60,183 bases of DNA from Lentisphaerota bacterium (GTDB lineage: Bacteria; Verrucomicrobiota; Lentisphaeria; Victivallales; Victivallaceae): the NCBI GenBank assembly GCA_015061575.1, contig SUWF01000017.1:1-60183 (forward strand). Direction: 5' to 3'. Position 1 is the stretch's first letter; the number at the start of each line of letters is the position of its first letter. Below are positions 28,278-37,993 of this stretch, piece by piece. The notes below the pieces were generated by a model. It saw only the letters and a list, made by a program, of their open reading frames with translations, ran no database searches and was not told the DNA's origin. Both the position numbers and the translations under genes were made by a program.

Positions 28278-29246
28278 TTATAATTGTTTTCCGGCCCAGG
28301 AACGGATCTTTTCCACATCCCGGGCGATCTGTTTTTTCAATTCTTCTTCGCTGGCAAAACACTGCTCGCAGCGCAAATATTCCCCCAAAGTCAACCGCAC
28401 TTTTTTGCCGTAAAGCGAGCCGCTGAAACCCAGCAGATGGGCTTCGATCCGGCGGCGCTGATCAGCACATCTGCCGTAAGTCGGAGCCACCCCGATATTT
28501 ACCGCAGCGGCATAACTTTTGCCATCGGCATGAACGATCCCGGAGTACACGCCATCCGGGGGCAGCACTCCCGCCATTGGTTCGATATTGGCAGTCGGAC
28601 AGTTGAGATTTTTTCCGGCAATGCCATAGCCGCTGGCCACCTGCCCGCACAAGCTGTAGCGATAGCCCAAAAGTTTTTCGGCCTGATCAAGCTTGCCGCC
28701 GGCGATCAGCTGCCGGATGGTACTGGCCGAAACGATCTTGCCATCGATCACCAGTTCCGGAACCGCCGCCAGCTTAAAGTTGTGTTGTTCAGCGTAGCTC
28801 TCCAGCAATTTTACATCGCCTGAGCCCTGACGCCCGAAGCGCCAGTTGGCACCCACGCCCACCGCCGCCAGTTGGGGGACGCTTTCAAAAAGCATCTGCA
28901 AAAAATCTTCCGGCGCTGTGGCCGCCAGTTCCGGTGTAAAGTCAGCTACTGCGGTCATAACCGCCCCGGCTTCCTGCAGCATTCTTATGCGTTCTTCCAG
29001 ATCCATAAGCAGCACCGGCGGAGCCGTATGGCGCAATACCGAGCGGGGATGCGGCTCAAAGGTCAAAGCTATCGGCACGGCGTCCAGCTGCCGGGCCAGC
29101 GCAATAACTTCGTCCAGCAATTTCCGGTGGCCCCGATGCACGCCGTCAAAAACTCCGATGGCCAAAGCCAGCGGTTTTCCGCATTTGGCCGCCGCTCCGG
29201 CCAGAGTCATACCGCTGCGGCGGGAAAAAAAATCAACACTGTTCAA
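28278..29246 (-). CDS. ribF: Bifunctional riboflavin kinase/FAD synthetase
   Basis: 322 residues counted from TTG 29246, which has GGAG 9 nt upstream; an ATG 12 codons later is an alternative. FAD synthetase part: IGVFDGVHRGHRKLL (nucleotide-binding H-x-G-H), ALTFEPHPRSVL, SASTIRQLI. Riboflavin kinase part from about residue 190: GQVASGYGIAGKNLNCPTANIEPM with the PTAN motif, and RRIEAHLLGFSGSLYG. Converts riboflavin to FMN and then FAD. Divergent from coaD. Confidence 0.95.
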   Translation of the reverse strand: MNSVDFFSRRSGMTLAGAAAKCGKPLALAIGVFDGVHRGHRKLLDEVIALARQLDAVPIALTFEPHPRSVLRHTAPPVLLMDLEERIRMLQEAGAVMTAVADFTPELAATAPEDFLQMLFESVPQLAAVGVGANWRFGRQGSGDVKLLESYAEQHNFKLAAVPELVIDGKIVSASTIRQLIAGGKLDQAEKLLGYRYSLCGQVASGYGIAGKNLNCPTANIEPMAGVLPPDGVYSGIVHADGKSYAAAVNIGVAPTYGRCADQRRRIEAHLLGFSGSLYGKKVRLTLGEYLRCEQCFASEEELKKQIARDVEKIRSWAGKQL

Positions 29247-29418
29247 TATAAATAACTCCAAAATTTGCAATCATGTCCGAACTGAAATATATTATGTTTA
29301 GTGATTTTTGCAAGTCGCAGGCTGCTTTTTCTTGGAAAAAAGCTTGATCTTCCATAAAAAGCCCCTCGAAGTTGCTTTGAAAAGTTGCAATATCAATTAT
29401 TCGATAAAGGTGAGAGTT

Positions 29419-29910
29419 ATGCGTAATGTACTTTATCCCGGGAGTTTTGACCCGCTGACCAATGGGCATCTGGATTTGATCGCCCGGGCCAGCAAGCTCT
29501 TTGACCGGGTGATCGTGGCGGTGGCTATCAACAGCGAAAAACACCCCATGTTCAGCATCGAAGAACGCGTGGAAATGATCGGCGAAGCCTGCACGGCTTA
29601 TCCGAACGTGCGGGCGGTGCCGGTGTGCGGTCTGCTGGTCGATGCGGTGGAAAAATATCAGGCAACAGCGATCCTGCGGGGCTTGCGGGCGTTTTCGGAC
29701 TTTGAATACGAACTGCAGATGGCGTTGATGAACCGCAGTTTGCGTGATGATTGCGAAACTATTTTTATGATGCCGACCACCAACAACTCCTTTGTCAGCA
29801 GCCGACTGGTCAAAGAGGTGGCTTTTCTGGGCGCAGATTATACCAAATATGTGCCGGAACCGGTAGCCAAACGCATTGCAGAAAAACTTGAAAACAGGAA
29901 AGATAAATAA
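29419..29910 (+). CDS. coaD: Phosphopantetheine adenylyltransferase
   Basis: 163 residues from ATG 29419 (AAAGGTGAG upstream); the longer reading has no support. VLYPGSFDPLTNGHLDLI carries the T-x-G-H motif, and NSFVSSRLVKEVAFLG is the C-terminal phosphate-binding stretch (S-S-x-x-V/R). Makes dephospho-CoA from 4'-phosphopantetheine in coenzyme A synthesis. The stop overlaps the next gene's start (TAATG). Confidence 0.97.
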   Translation: MRNVLYPGSFDPLTNGHLDLIARASKLFDRVIVAVAINSEKHPMFSIEERVEMIGEACTAYPNVRAVPVCGLLVDAVEKYQATAILRGLRAFSDFEYELQMALMNRSLRDDCETIFMMPTTNNSFVSSRLVKEVAFLGADYTKYVPEPVAKRIAEKLENRKDK

Positions 29911-30407
29911 TGATAACTTTTTCGATCGGACTGCTGGAAAAGCAGGATATTGAATTGCAGGGCAGCGAACCATCTTCCATGCTGGAACTGGATGATGATC
30001 CGGTCTTTACCGCTGAAGATGAAGTCGTTTACGATCTGCTGGTGCGCAAAGTTTCCGCCGGAGCGCTGATCACCGGTCACGCTTCGACCCGCTTGAGCGG
30101 AGCCTGCGGCCGCTGTCTGGAAGTTGCCCAGGTGGAACTGGAAACCGGCGATTTGGAACTTTTTGTGGAACTCGGCGATGAAGAGATCGTCGATATAACC
30201 GAAGATATCCGGGCGGAACTTTTGATCAATCTGCCGGCCAATTTGCTCTGCAGCGAAGATTGCGCCGGGCTGTGTCCGGTCTGCGGCGTCAATTTGAATA
30301 ACACCACTTGCAGCTGCGCCGAAAATGCCCCGGCTGACGATGAAGCTGCCAATGACGGCGAACCCTCGCCATGGGATGCGCTGGACAAACTCAAACTGAA
30401 CAAATAA
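29910..30407 (+). CDS. DUF177 (YceD-like) protein
   Basis: 165 residues with four Cys pairs in the typical places: LSGACGRCLEVAQVELE, and CSEDCAGLCPVCGVNLNNTTCSC, which is the DUF177 signature. In most bacteria it precedes rpmF, and plant and bacterial homologues affect 23S rRNA maturation; here rpmF is absent and rpe follows. Translationally coupled to coaD. Confidence 0.85.
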   Translation: MITFSIGLLEKQDIELQGSEPSSMLELDDDPVFTAEDEVVYDLLVRKVSAGALITGHASTRLSGACGRCLEVAQVELETGDLELFVELGDEEIVDITEDIRAELLINLPANLLCSEDCAGLCPVCGVNLNNTTCSCAENAPADDEAANDGEPSPWDALDKLKLNK

Positions 30408-30428
30408 CCATATATACTGGAGGATGTT

Positions 30429-31130
30429 ATGAAATACGATATCAGAAGTATCGCTTACGACAAAGTAACCGTTGCGCCCTCGATCCTGGCCGCAGATTTC
30501 GGCACTTTGGATGCCGACGTGGCCAAAGTCACAGCTGCCGGAGCTGATTTGCTGCATTTGGATGTTATGGATGGCCATTTTGTGCCTAATCTGACGATGG
30601 GGCCGCCGCTGTTGAGTTCGCTGCGCAAAGCCTGCACGCTCTGCTTTGATACGCATCTGATGGTGTCGCACCCCTTGTTTTACACGCCGGTCTTTGCCAA
30701 AAGCGGCGCTGACCACATCACGTTCCATGTGGAAAGCGACGATGATCCCGCTGAAGTCATTGCGGCGATCAAAGCGGCCAACTGCACCGTGGGCATGTCG
30801 ATCAAGCCCAAAACTCCGGCTTCGGCGCTGCTGCCCTACCTCAAGGATCTGGATCTGATCCTCGTAATGAGCGTGGAACCCGGCTTCGGCGGTCAGAGCT
30901 TTATGGCCGACCAGATGCCCAAAGTTGCCGAGATCCGGCAGATGATCCGGGAATCCGGCCGTCAGATCCATCTGGAAATCGACGGCGGCATCGACCGCAA
31001 AACAGTTTACGAAGCCGTGCGGGCCGGAGCCAACATGATGGTGGCCGGCACTTCGGTTTTCCGGGCCGCCGACGGCATGGCTGCAGCGATCGATGGCCTG
31101 CACGCAGCAACTGCGGAACTGGCGATATGA
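30429..31130 (+). CDS. rpe: Ribulose-phosphate 3-epimerase
   Basis: 233 residues, a TIM barrel with all motifs: PSILAADFGTLDADVA, LHLDVMDGHFVPNLTMGPP (metal His and Asp), FDTHLMVSHP, LVMSVEPGFGGQSF, LEIDGGIDRKT and GANMMVAGTSVF. Interconverts ribulose 5-phosphate and xylulose 5-phosphate in the pentose phosphate pathway. A ribosome binding site GGAGG precedes. Overlaps the SDR gene by 4 bp. Confidence 0.97.
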   Translation: MKYDIRSIAYDKVTVAPSILAADFGTLDADVAKVTAAGADLLHLDVMDGHFVPNLTMGPPLLSSLRKACTLCFDTHLMVSHPLFYTPVFAKSGADHITFHVESDDDPAEVIAAIKAANCTVGMSIKPKTPASALLPYLKDLDLILVMSVEPGFGGQSFMADQMPKVAEIRQMIRESGRQIHLEIDGGIDRKTVYEAVRAGANMMVAGTSVFRAADGMAAAIDGLHAATAELAI

Positions 31131-31876
31131 GCGATTCCGGCTTGGTTGCACTGGTCACCGGCAGTTCCAGCGGCTTAGGGCTGGCGGTGGCCAATGAATT
31201 GCGCAAGAACAACTTCCGGGTGATCGGACTGGGCAGAAGAAAGCCTTCAGATGTGCCGGATGAAGATTTTATCGTCTGCGATCTGGCGGATGCTGCAGCG
31301 CTGGAAAAAGTCCCGGAACAGCTGGCATTACGGAGTCAGCATTTGGATGTGCTGGTCAACAATGCCGGTTTTGGCGGCTATGCCGCATGGGAAGAACTGC
31401 CGTCAGACGAGCTGCGCAGAATGTTTGAAGTGGATTTTTTTGCGCCGGTGCGTCTGGCGCAGCAGCTGCTGCCGTTATTGAGCAAACGTCAGGGCAAAAT
31501 CATCAATATTTCCAGCGTGGCGGCGCTGGCGCCGGTGCCGTGCATGGGCGCTTACAGTGCAGTCAAAGCGGCATTGTACAGTTTTTCGCAAACGCTGCGT
31601 GCGGAGGCTTCTTTGCAGAAAGTGCAGGTCATAACCGTTTGCCCCGGCCGGATCTCCACGGGTTTTTCCAGTCGGGCCATCCGGCTGCGGGAATGTCCGG
31701 AAACACCGGGCAATCACGTTGATCCCCAAAAATTCGCCCGCAAGGTACTCAAGGCCGCATGGCGCAATCAGCGGGTGCTGATTTATCCGGCGTGGTACAA
31801 ATTATTTATTGCGTTTACCCGGATCTTCCCGGCTCTTTATATGCGTCTGGCCTTGAAAGTGTGGAAAATGCAGTGA
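31127..31876 (+). CDS. Short-chain dehydrogenase/reductase
   Basis: 249 residues: ALVTGSSSGLGLAVANEL (TGxxxGxG cofactor motif), DVLVNNAGFGG (NNAG), IINISSVAALAPVPCMGAYSAVKAAL with the catalytic Ser, Tyr and Lys (YSAVK), and VCPGRISTGF. Classical SDR; the basic residue GRRKP after the second strand suggests NADP preference. Substrate unknown. Seven bp before uvrC. Confidence 0.9.
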   Translation: MSDSGLVALVTGSSSGLGLAVANELRKNNFRVIGLGRRKPSDVPDEDFIVCDLADAAALEKVPEQLALRSQHLDVLVNNAGFGGYAAWEELPSDELRRMFEVDFFAPVRLAQQLLPLLSKRQGKIINISSVAALAPVPCMGAYSAVKAALYSFSQTLRAEASLQKVQVITVCPGRISTGFSSRAIRLRECPETPGNHVDPQKFARKVLKAAWRNQRVLIYPAWYKLFIAFTRIFPALYMRLALKVWKMQ

Positions 31877-31882
31877 TATTTC

Positions 31883-33367
31883 ATGATTGAACTCAAGGAA
31901 AATTTTCTGCCGTCCAAAGTTCCGCCCCATCCGGGGGTCTACGTCTACCGGGATAACTTCGGAACCGTTATCTATGTAGGCAAAGCCAAAAACCTCCGGC
32001 GGCGGATGAGTTCGTATTTTCAGCCCGGGAGGCTCAATCAGGCCGATGTCAAACTGCGGCAGCTGATCCGCAGTATCCACACCTGGGAGTTTTTTCAGGT
32101 CAGAACGGAAGATGAAGCTTTGATCCTTGAATCCAATCTGATCAAAAGTTATGCGCCGTATTACAACATTCTTATGCGGGATGACAAACGCTATTTGCTG
32201 CTGAAGATCAATCTGCACGATACCTATCCGACCTTGACGCTGGCCCGGGTCAAAAAAGATGATAATGCCACCTATTTCGGGCCGTTTCCGCACGGAACTG
32301 CGTTAAAAAGCACGCTGGAATTTTTGCTGTCGCACTTCGGCTTGCGTGCCTGCCGGAGCAATCACCCGGATGAAGAAACCCGCAAACGCTGCCTCAAACG
32401 CATTGTCAAAGACTGCAGTTCGCCCTGCACCGGAGCCATATCGCAGGCCGATTACATGCGCAAAGTACAGGCCATGCTGGAGGTGCTGAATGGCAAACTC
32501 AACACCGTCACAGACAATGTCAAGCTCAAAATGCAGGAGTGTGCAGCCAAATTGGATTACGAGCGGGCGGGCCGCTGGCGGGATGTACTGAACAATCTGG
32601 AAACCGTCTTCGGGCAGCACAACCGCAGCTTTGACCACGCTTTCATCCCCTCGCACAGCGGGCCGGAAGCCATGCAGGCGCTGCAGCAGGCACTCAAACT
32701 GCCCATGCCGCTGCGCACTATGAAGTGTTTTGATATATCCAACCTGCTGGGCCAGCTGGCAGTCGCCAGTATGACGGTCTTTGTGGACGGCAAACCGGCC
32801 CGGGATGAATACCGGCGTTTCCGCATCAAAACCGTGGAGGGCGCCAACGACTTTGCTATGATGTCCGAGGCAGTCGGGCGGCACTTCCGGCGGCTGCTGG
32901 AAGAAAACCGGCCGCTGCCGGATCTGCTGATCGTCGATGGCGGTATCGGCCAGCTCAATGCAGCGTTACGGACGTTGACTGAACTGAAATGTCCGGTACT
33001 GCCGGTGATCGGTCTGGCCGAACGCAACGAAGAAATCTATGTGCCGGGACGCCGGGAACCGCTGGTGCTGGATCGCCACCATCCCGGCTTGCGGGTGCTG
33101 CAGGCCGTGCGCGACGAAGCCCACCGTTTTGCCATAACCTATCACCGGGATCTGCGCCAGAAGCGCCTGACCGAATCGCTGCTGGACGATCTGCCGGGCA
33201 TTGGCGAAAAGCGCAAACTGGCTTTGCTCAAAGCATTTGGTTCGGTGCGGGAACTGCGCAAAGCCGATGTTAAAACGATAACCACCCGGGTACCGGGTAT
33301 CGGCGAAGCTCTGGCCGGCGAAATAGTTGCGGCGCTGGGGCGCAAAAACAGGGAGAAAGATCAATGA
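31883..33367 (+). CDS. uvrC: Excinuclease subunit C, compact form
   Basis: 494 residues. GIY-YIG nuclease domain first (GVYVYRDNFGTVIYVGKAKNLRRRM, about 14-92), then a UVR motif (AAKLDYERAGRWRDVLNNLE, about 218-240), the RNase H-like nuclease (MKCFDISNLLGQLAVASM, LLIVDGGIGQLNAAL, VRDEAHRFAITYHR) and two helix-hairpin-helix motifs at the end (DDLPGIGEKRKLALL, RVPGIGEALAGEIV). Usual UvrC is about 600 residues; the gap between UVR motif and RNase H domain is about 40 residues here instead of about 155 in E. coli. Both nuclease centres look intact, so it probably still makes the 3' and 5' cuts in nucleotide excision repair. Overlaps the next gene by 4 bp. Confidence 0.93.
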   Translation: MIELKENFLPSKVPPHPGVYVYRDNFGTVIYVGKAKNLRRRMSSYFQPGRLNQADVKLRQLIRSIHTWEFFQVRTEDEALILESNLIKSYAPYYNILMRDDKRYLLLKINLHDTYPTLTLARVKKDDNATYFGPFPHGTALKSTLEFLLSHFGLRACRSNHPDEETRKRCLKRIVKDCSSPCTGAISQADYMRKVQAMLEVLNGKLNTVTDNVKLKMQECAAKLDYERAGRWRDVLNNLETVFGQHNRSFDHAFIPSHSGPEAMQALQQALKLPMPLRTMKCFDISNLLGQLAVASMTVFVDGKPARDEYRRFRIKTVEGANDFAMMSEAVGRHFRRLLEENRPLPDLLIVDGGIGQLNAALRTLTELKCPVLPVIGLAERNEEIYVPGRREPLVLDRHHPGLRVLQAVRDEAHRFAITYHRDLRQKRLTESLLDDLPGIGEKRKLALLKAFGSVRELRKADVKTITTRVPGIGEALAGEIVAALGRKNREKDQ

Positions 33368-34761
33368 AAAAATATCGCTGGCTGGCCAGTTTGGTCATTG
33401 CGTTGTTGACAAGTTATGCCGTATTGCGCCGGGAACTGTGGTTCGATGAAGCGTTGACGCTGTTGAATTTTGTTTTGCCGCTGGAGCTGGGGCAGATCTA
33501 TTTTTCTTACATAATACCCAACAATCAGATCGTCTACTCCATGCTGCTGAAAGTGTGGGATCTTTTTTACTGCGGCGGCGTGGATATTGTTGTCTACTGG
33601 CGGCTGCTTTCGGTGGTTTGTGCGTTGGGGATGCTGGCCGTGCTGGCGGCATTGCGCCAAAAAATCGATGGCCGGAGAAGTTTTCCTACCTTTATCGTGC
33701 TGAGCTGCATGTGTGTATCCGGAATTTTTATGAATTACGCAACGGCCCTGCGGGGATATGCGCTCAGCTGGCTGCTGGGAGCAGTTGCGCTGTACGGTTT
33801 GTATGAGATATTTCACCAAAACGCCCGCCGGGGCTGGCTGCTTTATGCGGCAGCGGCCCTGCTGGCCGTGGGGACGGTGCCGACCAATCTGCTGATGCTG
33901 GCAGCTGCCGCTGTCTACGCCATACCGTGGATGGGAAAAAAATTCTGGCGTGACCGGCGTTTTTATGGAGTAATGGCCGTTATTCCGGCGGCCTTGATCA
34001 TCTTTTACGCTCCGATCGCAACTGCTTTTTTGAACACGTTCAAACTGGGCGAAGGCTTTTCCAGCCGCTGGGGGGCCATAGAGTGTGTGCTGGGCATGTA
34101 TATTGCCTGCTTTGGGTTGCTGCTGATTTTCGGTTTGTTTACATTGCACAAACAGCCGTGGCAATACTGTTTGCGCTGGAGTATCTGGCTGTTTCCGGCA
34201 GCGGCGATCCTGCTGCTGCACCGGGCGCCTTTTCCGAGGGTATTTGTGACCCTGCTGCCGGTGCTGGCCATGCTGGTCATCGATGGAACTGTGCAGTTGA
34301 CCGGGCGGCATTGGAACAATTTTCACCGGGGAGTATTTGCCATAACCATGATCTGCTGCCAGATATTGCTGATCCCCGGCGGCTATCTGGCGGCCGAAAA
34401 GCTCAAGCTCAGCTGCTACGAAGATGATTTTTTCCACCCCTGGTATATGCTGCCCAATTATCGATCCAGCCAGACGGCGGAGCGGCTCGTTGAATTTTCC
34501 CGGCAAGGCAAAATCGTATTTTTAAGTTTTCCGGCGGATCCGCTGCCGATATTGTTTTATGCGTTGAACAAGGAGCAGCTGGCGGCGGGCAGCATCCGCA
34601 GTGACGTACCCTGCAACTCCGTAAAATCCCTGCCGCCGGGAGCGATACTGATCCTGCGCAGTGACGAAGCTCCGGAAATTTACGAAAAGCGTTTCGGAGG
34701 CAAACTGCAAAAACATTCTGAACATAAACAGCACAGCTTTTACACGCTCAGTACTGAATAG
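33364..34761 (+). CDS. Polytopic membrane protein, GT-C-like
   Basis: 465 residues with about ten hydrophobic helices and a soluble C-terminal region. The first loop has REELWFDEALTLLNF-like sequence (RRELWFDEALTLL), that is an acidic pair after the first helix (D-E), the hallmark of GT-C membrane glycosyltransferases such as GT39/PMT. Donor and acceptor unknown. ATGA overlap with uvrC. Confidence 0.6.
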   Translation: MKKYRWLASLVIALLTSYAVLRRELWFDEALTLLNFVLPLELGQIYFSYIIPNNQIVYSMLLKVWDLFYCGGVDIVVYWRLLSVVCALGMLAVLAALRQKIDGRRSFPTFIVLSCMCVSGIFMNYATALRGYALSWLLGAVALYGLYEIFHQNARRGWLLYAAAALLAVGTVPTNLLMLAAAAVYAIPWMGKKFWRDRRFYGVMAVIPAALIIFYAPIATAFLNTFKLGEGFSSRWGAIECVLGMYIACFGLLLIFGLFTLHKQPWQYCLRWSIWLFPAAAILLLHRAPFPRVFVTLLPVLAMLVIDGTVQLTGRHWNNFHRGVFAITMICCQILLIPGGYLAAEKLKLSCYEDDFFHPWYMLPNYRSSQTAERLVEFSRQGKIVFLSFPADPLPILFYALNKEQLAAGSIRSDVPCNSVKSLPPGAILILRSDEAPEIYEKRFGGKLQKHSEHKQHSFYTLSTE

Positions 34762-34790
34762 ACAGATTCCCGCCAGTCCGGCCCAAGCAC

Positions 34791-35864
34791 TTACAGCGGG
34801 AGGTTCCAGATTTGGGCTTCCCGGAAAAAGTTTTCTTCCGGCAAGGCGGTAAAGGTGAAAAACATCTGTCCCGCCGGTTCCAGCGTTTCATAAAACTTCT
34901 GACGGTGCTGCAAATCCAATTCACCAGTCACATCGTCCACTAAGGCAATGAGTTTATCGGCCCCGCGGCGGCGCATGACCAACAACGCGGCTGATAATTT
35001 GCAATTCAATGCTGCCAAACGGTTTTGGCCGGTACTGGCAAAACCTTTCATCGGCGTATTGCCGCGCAAAAAACGGTAGTCATCCAAATGACAGCCGGTC
35101 AGAGTCGTGTGTTTTTCCATTTCCCGGCGGCGGCTGCGGTCAAAGGCCGCCAGATAAGCTTCGGCGCCACCGGCACATTGCGGAAGATATTCGATCGCTA
35201 TCCGGCCGGTGTTTCCGCCTTCCAGCGTGCTTAATGTATGGTTGAGCTGCTCCACACATTTTTGGCGCCGCAAGGTCAGATCCGCTCCGGCAAAAGCGAG
35301 CAAGCCTTCGTATACTTCCAGCTGGGTCATATCCACATTGCGGGATTTTTTCAGCAGCTGGTTGCGCATTTTTAACGCCGCCAGATAATCATGCAGCACA
35401 TTGATGTAGCCATCATCCAGCTGCGATGCCAGCATATCGATGAACCGGCGCCGTTCACCGGGCGCACCATTGATCATTTGTATATCTTCCGGAGCAAATA
35501 CCACCGGATAAAAGTGCTGGATAAAATCCCGCCCGGAACGCTCCAAATGATTATTGACCAACAGTCTGCGTTCGCCGCTGCGGTTGATGGCTACTTCCAG
35601 CACACTGCTGCTGTTGACGGCCGCACCGCCCCGGCTGCTGCCGGATCGCCACTCGCAGCGCAGATGCGCAGATTCCGCCCCCAGCTGGATCGTTTCGCCG
35701 AGCCGGGCAGTGCGGAAACTGCGCAAAACCCCCAAAAATCCCAACGCCTCCAGCAGATTGCTTTTGCCGCTGCCGTTGGGACCGATAAAGAGGTTTTTGC
35801 GCTCAAAATCAAACTGCGCCCGCTGGCAATTCCGCCAATTCATCAATTTGAATTTGCTGATCAT
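34791..35864 (-). CDS. recF: DNA replication and repair protein RecF
   Basis: 357 residues from ATG 35864. ISKFKLMNWRNC start, LFIGPNGSGKSNLLEALGFL (Walker A), and the C-terminal GQNRLAALNCKLSAALLV (ABC signature area) with LIALVDDVTGELD (Walker B, D-loop). Loads RecA at gaps with RecO and RecR. Sits 49 bp downstream of dnaN, the usual dnaN-recF order; dnaA and gyrB are not adjacent. Confidence 0.95.
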   Translation of the reverse strand: MISKFKLMNWRNCQRAQFDFERKNLFIGPNGSGKSNLLEALGFLGVLRSFRTARLGETIQLGAESAHLRCEWRSGSSRGGAAVNSSSVLEVAINRSGERRLLVNNHLERSGRDFIQHFYPVVFAPEDIQMINGAPGERRRFIDMLASQLDDGYINVLHDYLAALKMRNQLLKKSRNVDMTQLEVYEGLLAFAGADLTLRRQKCVEQLNHTLSTLEGGNTGRIAIEYLPQCAGGAEAYLAAFDRSRRREMEKHTTLTGCHLDDYRFLRGNTPMKGFASTGQNRLAALNCKLSAALLVMRRRGADKLIALVDDVTGELDLQHRQKFYETLEPAGQMFFTFTALPEENFFREAQIWNLPL

Positions 35865-35912
35865 TGCCAAACCGGGCGCAAGTTAGAAAGATCAAATACC
35901 GCAGTGCGTCGA

Positions 35913-37004
35913 TCAATGACGCATGGGCATGATCACATAGAGGAAACCGTCGTTGCCGTCAATGGCAACCGGACTGAATCCGTCATTCATTTTAAAGGTC
36001 ATCGTTTCGCAATCCGCATAGCGCAGCGGATCGGCCAGAAAGACCGGGTTGAACGATGCAGTCATATCTTCGCCGCTGTATTCCACCGGCAATTCAGCGG
36101 AGCCTTCGCCAATGTCGCTGCTGGCGGCACGCAGTTCCAGCCGGTCGGATGAAAACTTCAGCTCAATGCAGCCGGTACTGTCGGCCAGCACCTGAGAAAC
36201 CAGTTCGATCTTGCCCAGCAGTGCCGATGTTGCCACCGTTACCTGCTTGGTGAAACTGCCGGGGATCACCTGACGGTAATTGGGGTAATTGCCTTCGATA
36301 AGTTTGGTGGTCAGCACGGTATCCGGCGTGGTAAAACGGGCCATCTTGTCGCCGACTTCCAAAGTAATATCGCTCTTGGGATCGGCCTGACCTTTGATAT
36401 CGATCGCCGCCTGCAGCGGAATGATGCAGTCGCCGTCGCCGCCGGAAAAGTTTTCCAGACTGCGTTCGGTCATCGCCAGCCGTTTGCTGTCGGTCGCAAC
36501 CATGGTCACGGTGTTGTCATGCACCGAAACGAGCATCCCGTGCAGCACCTTGCGGCTGTCGTTGAGGGTGATAGCGTAGATGATCTGACCGAGCATCCGC
36601 TTGAGTTCCGCCCCTTTGAAAGTGATCGTGCGGATCGGCGCCAGTTCCACGGAACCGGGGAAATCTTCCGGCGCAATCCCCAGCAGTTTGAAACAGCTGG
36701 TGCCGCAGGTGACCTCCGCATGATAGCGTTCATCGCTGGAGATGGATACCACAGCATCTTCAAATTTGGAAACCAGCGACAGCAGCCGTTTGGCCGGGAT
36801 CGTCGTGGACCCGGCGACTTCGATTTCGGCTTCGATCCGGGTCGAAATACGGATCTCCAAGTCCGTGGTCGTCAAGACCACCTGATTATTTTCCGCTTCG
36901 ATAAGCACATTGCCGAGGATCGGCAGCGTGTTGCGGCTGCTGACGGTGCTGTTGACCCGTTTGAGGGCATCAAGAAGTTTTTCCCGACTTACAGTAAATT
37001 TCAT
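35913..37004 (-). CDS. dnaN: DNA polymerase III sliding clamp (beta)
   Basis: 363 residues, three repeated clamp domains: MKFTVSREKLLDALKRVNSTVSSR start, VLIEAENNQVVLTTTDLEI, MVATDSKRLAMTE (the conserved DSxRL), and the end GFLYVIMPMRH (the typical MPMR C terminus). Ring that tethers the replicative polymerase. Followed by recF. Confidence 0.97.
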   Translation of the reverse strand: MKFTVSREKLLDALKRVNSTVSSRNTLPILGNVLIEAENNQVVLTTTDLEIRISTRIEAEIEVAGSTTIPAKRLLSLVSKFEDAVVSISSDERYHAEVTCGTSCFKLLGIAPEDFPGSVELAPIRTITFKGAELKRMLGQIIYAITLNDSRKVLHGMLVSVHDNTVTMVATDSKRLAMTERSLENFSGGDGDCIIPLQAAIDIKGQADPKSDITLEVGDKMARFTTPDTVLTTKLIEGNYPNYRQVIPGSFTKQVTVATSALLGKIELVSQVLADSTGCIELKFSSDRLELRAASSDIGEGSAELPVEYSGEDMTASFNPVFLADPLRYADCETMTFKMNDGFSPVAIDGNDGFLYVIMPMRH

Positions 37005-37115
37005 ACTCTTAAACCTGTCTTTCCTGCTTGCTTGAACTATCTGTCTTTTATCAGAATTTGTTTATGGTGCAATTTACTCCACACTGACGTATTTTGCAAG
37101 CAAAAATTTGATTTT

Positions 37116-37907
37116 TTATGCCAAATATTCCACCGCATTGCGGAAGATCACCACGCCTTCGCCTTCTTTGGGCAGTTCGCCTTTGAGCTGATCGGCCGTC
37201 CAGGTCGGCGAATTGTAGGGCGAGAGGAACGCTTCCGGGTGCGGCATCAAACCGAAAACCCGGCCGGTTTCGTCGCAGATACCGGCAATGCTGTTGAGCG
37301 AGCCGTTGGGATTGGCCGGAAATTCCGTAGCCAGACTGCCGTCGGCATTGGCATAGCGGAACGCCACCAGATTTTTGGCTTCGATCTGCTTGAGCGTGGC
37401 GGCATCGGCAACGAATTTACCTTCGCCGTGACGCAGTGGCAGCCGGATGAGTTCAACACCCCGGGTAAAGATACACGGGCTGGAAGCGTTGGCCCGCAGC
37501 ACGCACCAGTCATCCCGGAAAACACCGGAATCGTTATGCGCCAGCGCCGCCTGCTGCACAAAGTAATTGCCGTTCAGAGCCGGCACGATCCCCAGCCGGG
37601 AGATGGTCTGAAAACCGTTGCAGATACCGATGATCAGCTTGCCCGCTGCGATAAACTCTTTGAGTTCGTCATGCAGCCGGAAATGCACCCGGTTGGCAAA
37701 CACGGTTCCGGCGCCCAGATGGTCGCCGAATGAAAATCCGCCAATAAATGCCAGTATCTGAAATTCCTTGAGTGAACGAACTCCGGAAATAAGATCGTTG
37801 AGATGTACCATACTCACTTCGGCGCCGACATATTCAAACGCCGCAGTCGTTTCTTTTTCGCAATTCAAACCGAACCCGGTGATGACCAAAGCCTTGACTT
37901 TACTCAT
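37116..37907 (-). CDS. purQ: Phosphoribosylformylglycinamidine synthase glutaminase subunit
   Basis: 263 residues, class I glutamine amidotransferase: ALVITGFGLNCEKET start, FSFGDHLGAG, IIGICNGFQTISRLG (nucleophile Cys), RHGEGKFVAD, and GLMPHPEAFLSP (His and Glu of the triad). Supplies ammonia to PurL in step four of purine synthesis; purL is not in this window. Preceded by a strong promoter-like sequence. Confidence 0.93.
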   Translation of the reverse strand: MSKVKALVITGFGLNCEKETTAAFEYVGAEVSMVHLNDLISGVRSLKEFQILAFIGGFSFGDHLGAGTVFANRVHFRLHDELKEFIAAGKLIIGICNGFQTISRLGIVPALNGNYFVQQAALAHNDSGVFRDDWCVLRANASSPCIFTRGVELIRLPLRHGEGKFVADAATLKQIEAKNLVAFRYANADGSLATEFPANPNGSLNSIAGICDETGRVFGLMPHPEAFLSPYNSPTWTADQLKGELPKEGEGVVIFRNAVEYLA

Positions 37908-37952
37908 AATTCTGCTTCCTTAATATAATAGTGTTGACAAAAAATTCTCTAT

Positions 37953-37981
37953 AATATACCGTCAAAAAAGCCGCTTGTCAA
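37953..37981 (-). promoter_or_regulatory. Putative strong promoter of purQ
   Basis: On the minus strand TTGACA (37976-37981), 17 bp, TATATT (37953-37958). About 45 bp before the purQ start; AAGGAAG lies in front of the ATG. Confidence 0.7.
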
Positions 37982-37993
37982 GTTCCGTTGGAC

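Noticed and set aside
34791..37004. Replication origin next to dnaN-recF
   Set aside because: No dnaA gene, no cluster of DnaA boxes and no AT-rich unwinding region was seen.
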